Assembly: GCA_017161665.1 (NCBI GenBank)
Contig: JADFCT010000072.1
Location: 1 to 11,994 of the forward strand
Direction of reading: 5' to 3'
DNA length: 11,994 nt
From: Candidatus Sumerlaeota bacterium
GTDB taxonomy: Bacteria; Sumerlaeota; Sumerlaeia; JADFCT01
The notes beneath the pieces are model-generated. The model had not been told where the DNA came from. It saw only the letters and a list, made by a program, of their open reading frames with translations, and ran no database searches. The translations under genes were made by a program, and so were the position numbers. This document shows positions 1-6,200 of this stretch, one piece after another; the first letter of the stretch is position 1; each line of letters opens with the position of its first letter.

Positions 1-399
1 CCCCATCATATTACCACGCCCATATCCTATCTGAACCACTCGGACATACGTGATCCATTTGCCAATGCGGCAGAACCAAGCATCCCGGAACGAACTCATT
101 TCCTGACCTATAATCGAATCGTAACCAACGCTCAAAGACTGGCATTGGCAGAAGCGGGTTTTCCTCCCCCAATGGAATCCATCGATCACCCCGCCTTCAA
201 TCCGGGGGCTTTCGAAAAATATGGACAATGGCGACTCGTATCCAAAGGACCGGATCGTATCTATGCCGACCAAGAGCGCTTCCCTCGTTCCATGTTGTAC
301 GGAAGCGATCTGCCCTACGATTCTACCAACGGGACGATCAGTTTCGGCAATCTCTTTCGCCTTCATAACGATAAAGCATTTCCAGACCTGTCCAACTGA
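1..399 (+). CDS. Pseudopilin-like (type II secretion/prepilin family) protein, C-terminal part, 5' end cut off by window
   Basis: Frame 1 is open from the first base to a TGA at 397-399 (132 codons), so the gene enters from the left and its N-terminal prepilin segment is not visible. The identification is by resemblance to the complete pseudopilin at 2526-3122: both have a '(I/L)TTPI(A/S)Y' stretch followed by a D-x-F segment, a central GPD motif, and near the C-terminus 'Y(D/N)xTNGTxSxG'. In that family the protein is processed at an N-terminal prepilin signal, anchored by one hydrophobic helix, and assembled into a periplasmic pseudopilus or exposed as a minor pilin. Here only the globular C-terminal region is seen, with aromatic-rich YGQWRLVSKGPDRIY around codons 74-88. 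An internal ATG at 145 is not needed as a start, because the upstream codons align with the paralog. The cargo or role is unknown. Confidence 0.8.
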   Translation, partial: PHHITTPISYLNHSDIRDPFANAAEPSIPERTHFLTYNRIVTNAQRLALAEAGFPPPMESIDHPAFNPGAFEKYGQWRLVSKGPDRIYADQERFPRSMLYGSDLPYDSTNGTISFGNLFRLHNDKAFPDLSN

Positions 400-400
400 A

Positions 401-421
401 CGGTATTGGCTTTGCCTACCG
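401..421 (+). terminator. Possible transcription end hairpin after the pseudopilin gene
   Basis: CGGTA (401-405) pairs with TACCG (417-421). Inside it GGC (408-410) pairs with GCC (414-416) around a TTT loop, leaving a two-base bulge (TT, 406-407). The hairpin begins two bases after the stop codon, which fits a terminator position, but no T-run follows, so it is not a classic intrinsic terminator. It may be an mRNA 3'-end stabiliser or coincidence. Confidence 0.3.
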
Positions 422-489
422 TGACGGGTAACAGTGACAAGAGGGGACATGAACATGGGCACTTCTAAAAAGGCCTCCCCAAAAATCGA

Positions 490-518
490 TTGCAGTCCTC
501 GCCCTTCCCTCATAAAAT
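490..518 (+). promoter_or_regulatory. Weak candidate sigma70-type promoter for sulP
   Basis: TTGCAG at 490-495 and TAAAAT at 513-518 are separated by exactly 17 bases. The -10 matches the TATAAT consensus at 5 of 6 positions, but the -35 is poor. The implied leader to the sulP start would be about 115 bases. The assignment rests on the -10 and the spacing only. Confidence 0.25.
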
Positions 519-639
519 CCCCTCCGTCATTTCGCACGGCGGTGGCGCCTGCTGCGAGAGGTGGGCGCCCCTAGGCCTCCCGGCCAATACGCCTGGATCT
601 CAAACGTAACTTCCCATCTTCGGTTTTCTTGGGACGCCC

Positions 640-2394
640 ATGAAAGGCGTGCCTGGTATGCAGTACACTCCCAAACTTTTTACCGAGTTGAAAACATATA
701 CCCGGGATAAGTTCACTAGTGATTTGTTTGCTGGAATGACCGTGGGGGTGGTGGCTCTCCCCTTGGCCATGGCTTTTGCGATTGCCAGCGGTTTGCCTCC
801 AGAGCGGGGATTGTTTACGGCCGTGGTCGCAGGATTTCTGATTTCCGCCCTCGGCGGCAGCCGTGTACAGATTGGGGGTCCCACCGGCGCCTTCGTGGTG
901 ATCGTGTCGGGAATCGTTACGCAGTATGGGTACAACGGCTTGGTGCTCTGCACGATCATGGCCGGGCTGTTCCTCATTCTGTTCGGCCTATGCCGAATGG
1001 GCGGATTGATCCGGTTCATCCCCTTCCCCGTAACGACGGGCTTCACCACAGGCATCGCCTTAATTATATTTTCCACTCAAATCGGCGATCTTTTGGGGTT
1101 GCGAATGGAAGAGGCGCCCGGCGAGTTTTTGGAAAAATGGTCGGCCTACTTCAACAACATCCACTCAATCAATATCCACGCCACGGGAATCAGCGCCGTG
1201 ACCATCGCGGTCATCCTGTTGACACGGCGCTATTTCCCCCGGATTCCGGCCATGCTGGCCGGAATGGTGGTGGCCACCTTAATTGTCCAGGGACTGGGGC
1301 TTGACGTGGAGACGATCGGCAAACGGTTCGGCGAACTTCCCCGCACCCTTCCCCTGCCGCAGTGGCCCGCGTTTCATCTGGAGGATGTCCAGGCCTTGAT
1401 CAAGCCGGCTTTTACGGTGGCCTTGCTGGCCGCCATTGAGTCGCTCCTTTCCGCCACCGTGGCCGACGGCATGATCGGCGGACGGCATCGATCCAATGTC
1501 GAACTGATCGGACAGGGCGTCGCCAATATCGCCAGCGCCGTGTTCGGTGGCATTCCCGCCACCGGCGCCATTGCCCGCACGGCCACCAATGTCAAGAGCG
1601 GCGCGCGGACACCGGTGGCCGGCTTGATTCATGCCGTCGTCCTGGCGCTGTTGCTGCTGGTGTTCGCGCCCATCGCCAAACAAATCCCCCTCGCCGCTCT
1701 CGCCGGCATTCTGGTTATTGTCAGCTACAACATGAGCGAAACGCATCATTTCGTCGCCATTCTCAAGGGGCCCCGGAGCGACGCCCTTGTCCTGATCCTG
1801 ACCTTCGGTCTGACGGTTCTGGTGGATTTAACGGTCGCGGTTCAGGTCGGCGTGGTGCTGGCGTCACTGCTCTTCATGCGTCGGATGGCTGAATTGAGTG
1901 ATGTCCGGATGATTACACGGGAACTGCGAGGCGACGAAGATCTCCGGGAGGATCCCAACGCCATCGCCTTGCTGGCGCCACCGCCGGGCGTGGAGATTTT
2001 CGAAGTCACCGGCGCCTTCTTTTTTGGGATGGTGGATCGCTTCCGTTCCGCGGTGCGGATTGTGGAAGCGCCCATCCCGGTTATGGTCGTGCGCATACGC
2101 AATGTGCTGGCCTTGGACGCGACCGCCATCCATGTGATTCGCGAACTGCATCAGGCGCTCAAAAAGGATGGAACCCAGCTGGTCTTTTCCGGCGTGCACA
2201 CCCAACCCCTGGCCGCCTTTGTCAAATCCGGTTTGCTAGATGAAATCGGACCCGAAAACTTTCTCGGCAATATCGACGACGCCCTGAACCGGGCGCGGGA
2301 AATTATGGGGTTGCCAACGGTCCCGCGACGCGAATCCTTTGTTCCCACCGTATCCCGGGAGGCCCATCTGGCCACGGCGCCGCCAAAGGAATGA
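640..2394 (+). CDS. SulP family inorganic anion transporter with C-terminal STAS domain
   Basis: A 584-residue inner-membrane secondary transporter of the SulP/SLC26 family, which moves anions such as sulfate or bicarbonate; the substrate cannot be told from sequence. The N-terminal sulfate-transporter domain spans about residues 20-415, with the family hallmark PLAMAFAIASGLPPERGL (41-58) near its start, GGPTGAFVVIV (79-89) in the anion-site region, and an acidic residue in AAIESLLSA (264-272), where relatives carry ion-coupling side chains. About ten or more hydrophobic segments are evident. The cytoplasmic STAS domain covers about 449-555, including FEVTGAFFFG and ALDATAI (491-497). Length is normal. 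Two starts are possible: ATG at 640 with GGGA five bases upstream, or ATG at 658 with GAAAGG about ten bases upstream; family alignment would tolerate either. The next gene converges on it and it stands alone, without a carbonic anhydrase or sulfur-assimilation partner in view. Confidence 0.95.
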   Translation: MKGVPGMQYTPKLFTELKTYTRDKFTSDLFAGMTVGVVALPLAMAFAIASGLPPERGLFTAVVAGFLISALGGSRVQIGGPTGAFVVIVSGIVTQYGYNGLVLCTIMAGLFLILFGLCRMGGLIRFIPFPVTTGFTTGIALIIFSTQIGDLLGLRMEEAPGEFLEKWSAYFNNIHSINIHATGISAVTIAVILLTRRYFPRIPAMLAGMVVATLIVQGLGLDVETIGKRFGELPRTLPLPQWPAFHLEDVQALIKPAFTVALLAAIESLLSATVADGMIGGRHRSNVELIGQGVANIASAVFGGIPATGAIARTATNVKSGARTPVAGLIHAVVLALLLLVFAPIAKQIPLAALAGILVIVSYNMSETHHFVAILKGPRSDALVLILTFGLTVLVDLTVAVQVGVVLASLLFMRRMAELSDVRMITRELRGDEDLREDPNAIALLAPPPGVEIFEVTGAFFFGMVDRFRSAVRIVEAPIPVMVVRIRNVLALDATAIHVIRELHQALKKDGTQLVFSGVHTQPLAAFVKSGLLDEIGPENFLGNIDDALNRAREIMGLPTVPRRESFVPTVSREAHLATAPPKE

Positions 2395-2525
2395 AGTTGG
2401 CTAATGAAATCCCGTAGGACTTACCGGTTTGCCATTTTCCGCCCGGAACAAGCGAATGGAACAGCCGTAATCTTTGCATTCGAACGGTTATTGTTGCACA
2501 AGTCCTTATGCGCGAACCCTCAAGA

Positions 2526-3122
2526 TCAATCGGGCACAAAACCGATGTTGCTGCGGGCGATGTCACCGCTGGATACCGTCCCATTGGTTGGATTGTAGGA
2601 TCGATTATAACTATCCAGGCCTCGGTACGCGTGAGCCCAGAGCAAATCATCTTTGAGGTCGGGACCGACCGTACTCATGATATATTGCACACCCAGTCGT
2701 TGCAGTTGGGGCGGGCCGCCGCCAGGGGACCAGCCGACATACTGAAAATAGGGTGTCGATTTTCCAGTATGGAGATTCGTTTTGCCGGTCGTGAACACGT
2801 CATCGGGGATCTTGGTGATATAGGCAATCGGCGTGGTCAGGTTTGCGTACGTGCGCCCCTCGTCCATGCTGCCATCGGAATCCCAGTCGGGCGGATAATG
2901 ACTCCAATCAATGTAATACGCTTCGAAGGCTACAGCCAATGACTTCATATCGGCGTAGGTGCGCGTGACTTTGGCCCGGATCTGGGCCTCCAGAAAGTTC
3001 GGCACAGCGATCAGCGCCAGAATGGCAATGATGGCGATGACGATCAGGAGTTCGATGAGCGTAAACGCCATGGACGGGCTCCGGCGATCTCCGACTTTTT
3101 GCCCCTGATTTCGCAATATCAT
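2526..3122 (-). CDS. Type II secretion pseudopilin-like protein with prepilin N-terminal methylation signal
   Basis: A complete 198-residue protein. After an 18-19 residue basic leader (Arg/Lys at 4, 9, 13, 14) comes SMA|FTLIELLIVIAIIAIL, the classic prepilin signal: cleavage is expected before Phe20, with Glu24 at position +5 and a hydrophobic helix to about residue 42, ending in AVPNFLEAQIRAKV. The residue before the cut is Ala19 rather than the commoner Gly, which some families accept. The globular part has Tyr/Trp/Pro-rich loops and ends with YNPTNGTVSSGDI, echoing the fragment at 1-399. Such proteins are processed by a prepilin peptidase and assembled by the type II secretion or type IV pilus machinery; no other machinery gene is visible. 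The start at 3122 is backed by GGGGAG (3129-3134) six bases upstream. It lies 129 bp downstream of the giant surface-protein gene on the same strand, so co-transcription is possible; a perfect hairpin sits between them. Confidence 0.93.
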   Translation of the reverse strand: MILRNQGQKVGDRRSPSMAFTLIELLIVIAIIAILALIAVPNFLEAQIRAKVTRTYADMKSLAVAFEAYYIDWSHYPPDWDSDGSMDEGRTYANLTTPIAYITKIPDDVFTTGKTNLHTGKSTPYFQYVGWSPGGGPPQLQRLGVQYIMSTVGPDLKDDLLWAHAYRGLDSYNRSYNPTNGTVSSGDIARSNIGFVPD

Positions 3123-3161
3123 GCTTTTCTCCCCGAAATAGTATATCTGCGCATCGTTTCA

Positions 3162-3199
3162 CCGAATGGGTTGGGATGAGAGCATCCCAACCCATTCGG
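3162..3199. repeat. Perfect 17-bp inverted repeat (4-base loop) between giant gene and pseudopilin
   Basis: CCGAATGGGTTGGGATG at 3162-3178 is exactly complementary to 3183-3199 around an AGAG loop at 3179-3182. On the minus strand it lies 52 bases past the giant gene's stop and 27 bases before the pseudopilin Shine-Dalgarno. Neither side has a T-run, so it lacks the second half of an intrinsic terminator. It could set differential expression of the two genes by processing, stability or partial termination, or act as a protein-binding palindrome. Confidence 0.95.
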
Positions 3200-3251
3200 A
3201 TCCGTTGAAGGCTCGGCCATCGCCTGGATGGTCGAACCAGACCTGGCGGAT

Positions 3252-6200
3252 TTACATGGGCAATGTCATTACATTGCCCAAGGTCCAATTGAACAAGATG
3301 ATCGCATCCAGGTTGTTGATCATGCCATTGATCTGGACGTCGCCACGGTCAAAATGCGCCAGACTTTCGACGTTGCCGAGCGTCCAATTGAACATGATGA
3401 TGGCGTCGAGATTGTTCGTCTGACCGTCACCATTAATATTACCCAGGTCGGGTATGCTGTTACTGTCGTCCGGATTGCTTCCAATGAGGATCTCGTAGGC
3501 ATCCGTGTAGCGGTCGCCGTCCAGGTCATTCGTTGAATCGTCCGGATCCACGGAATCCGGCAACCCGTCGTTGTCCGCATCCGTGTAGGCGGCCGGATCG
3601 TTCGCGTCAAGGGGATCAGAATTCAACAACAAGACTTCGACCCCATCACTCAATCCATCTCCGTCCGTATCGCGGACCAGAGGATCGGTCAGGGCCAGCG
3701 GTATGGTTGTGAATGCGCAGTCGCCGGGCGCCTCATCGCCGTCCATGAGTCCATCGCCATCGGAATCGGGAAGGTATATGTTGGTCCAGCCTTGGCTGAG
3801 CAATTCAGAATCGCTTGTTTCGCAATCGTCGCCACGGCCATCCATATCCATGTCGTCAAACGAAGGAATGACCGTGGGCGTGGGCTGGATCGTTTCCGTT
3901 GGCATCGGCGTCGGATCGATCGTCGGCGTCGGCGTTGGATCGCCAGTGGACGGCGTTTCTGTCGGCGCCGGTGATGGCGTCGGCAGGATCACCGGAGGCG
4001 GCGTGGGGAGGCTGACGACGGAGTTTTCGCCGCCGGGCGTTCCTCCGTTTTCAGGCGGTGTGCTGGCCAGCCAGTACCGGATGTCAGCGTTGTCAACCCT
4101 GGGACTGTAAAGTTCGAGAGACGAACCGAACCCCTGGGCGTCTTCGGGCCACGGCGGCTGTGAGCCATACGTCACGTCATCGATGACGGCGCTGTCCGCA
4201 TCGGTCAGAATCAGTCGTTCGCCATCGTCACTCAAGTCACCGCTGAAGTTTCCGATGACGTTTTGGATCCCGTACAGATCCTGAACGTCGGTTTGTGAAC
4301 GCGCGATGACCAGATAGTCCCCGCCATCCAGTACGACGCCGTCCGGGAAGGTAAAGTCGATCCCTTCGGACAAGGTCCAACCGGACAGATCAACCGTGCG
4401 CGAAGCGTAGTTGACGAGCTCGACAAACTCGTATTGGTCGCCGTATTCGGACATGTACATGATTTCGTTGATGACGATCGGCGTTTTCTCGGGGCTGTCG
4501 GCCTGGAACATGCCCCAGATGTCTGAATAGGTCAGGGAGCGTTGATAGAAGCGAACGTCATCAATGAGCCCGTCGATGAAGCGATCATGGAAGGGATCGG
4601 GCAACGCCGGCCAGCCGGTGTCGCGTCCAATGGCCCAATAACCCAGCCCAATGGCCTCATGGGGCGCCACGTTGGTCCACGATTGCAGCGGTTCGCCTTC
4701 AGCGCCCAGATACACGGTCGCCTCATCGGGAGCGATGCTGACCGCCAGGAAGGTCCAGACATCGGGGCCCGGCCATCTCAGGCCAGTCGATAAGGTATAG
4801 TACTGGTCGTTCCACATGTAGTTGGCTTCGCCCGTACCGGTCATTCGTTCCGCGTAAAGCCCCGCATTGGGATAGCCGCTGTTTTGATCGCGCGAGACCA
4901 TCAGCGCCGCGTGGTGATTGGGCGCGCCTTTGATCCAACCCGTAATGGTAAGACGGTTCGTCAAACTCGTCGTGCCATCGTCACTGGAGGTGATCAATTC
5001 CGTCTGGGCGTTTTGATCATTGCCGCTGAGCCGAAGCGCGCCACCCTTGAAGCCTTCACCAGGGGCAAATACGGCGCCGCTCGTCAACGTGGCATCATAA
5101 GCGACAGCGCTGCCGGACAGATCCGCGGCAATGTCGCCTTCGCTTTCATCGAAGGGCCAATAGCCGATCAAGCCGGTTTCCAAGTCAATATCATCATCAA
5201 TGATGGTGTACTCATGCATCCATTCATTGCCCATGGCGACATCCCCCGTCCGATTGCCCAATTGAACCATCAGCGTCCGCGTGTCGTCGCGAAGCCCGTT
5301 ATCAATGGTGTCGATGCGGATGTTTTGCATGGTTTGACCGGCTTGGAACGTGATTTGGCCGCTGGCGGCTTCGTAGTCCACGCCCGCGATTGCCGAGCCG
5401 TCAACGGTGGTGTAGTCCACGGTTATCCCGCCGGCGGGAGCCGGAACGCTGAGGCGCACGGATAAATCAATGGGCATGCCTTCAACACCGCTGGAGGCCG
5501 CCTGGGTAAATTTAACTTCCAGGAAGGCCTTGTACACCTGCACGTCATCGACCAGCAAGGTGTGATCACCATCGCGGCCCGGGCTGATAATACTCAACTC
5601 CAGATCGCCATCCACTTCACTGAGGAACTCCCCTTGCAGGGTACGATAGGCGCCGGCCTGGATCAATTGGCGAGGAATAATCGTTTGACCATCCAGAGAC
5701 ACAGCGATGTAAGGGCTTTGATCGGGACGGGCGTTGGTCTGCAAACTGACGACGTAGGCCGTGCCGGCAGAGAAGCCGGAAATCACCTGCGACAGCCCGT
5801 TGTCGATGCCTCCGTTGATCTGAATAAGAGCGACCTGGTCGCCCAGAGGGCTGTTGCCATTGGCGAAGGGATTATCGCCATCCTGATGGGCATTGATGCC
5901 GACATTGGATACGGTAATGGCGGACCAATCGTCGATGGCCGTATAGCCAGGCCAGCCGATTGTCGAGCGTTCAGGCGTTTCAAAGCTGGGATTGTTGACG
6001 ACGAGCATTTCGGCCGCATCATCATCCTCAATCGTGTAGTGATAGGCCAAGGAATGCCCCAAAACCGCCCCACCACTCACGTCGGTGATGACGACCCAGA
6101 AGTCCTTATCATTTTCGGGGTAGGCGTTGTCCTGGATCGAGATGGTAAATTCGCCTTCCAGCTCGCCGGACAAGATGGTTCCCTGTCCGTCGGTTACGCC

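Larger units (their letters stand above)
400..639. other. Intergenic gap between pseudopilin fragment and sulP
   Basis: No credible gene was found. The stretch holds a hairpin just after the upstream stop (401-421), a weak sigma70-like promoter candidate (490-518), and two GGCGCC-centred palindromic words (544-549 and within 563-570), each preceded by a G/T-rich stretch. These could fold in the sulP leader. Short reading frames here lack a ribosome binding site and recognisable protein sequence. Confidence 0.6.

Noticed and set aside
600..1076. Open frame of 158 codons on the minus strand over the start of sulP
   Set aside because: Antisense to the conserved SulP hallmark motifs, with composition typical of a shadow frame.
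2412..2427. Terminator for sulP from CCGTA/TACCGG pairing
   Set aside because: Only five base pairs with a bulge and no T-run; too weak to call.
3140..3145. TATACT on the minus strand as a -10 box for the pseudopilin
   Set aside because: A good -10 match, but no -35-like hexamer at 16-18 bases upstream, where the inverted repeat arm lies.
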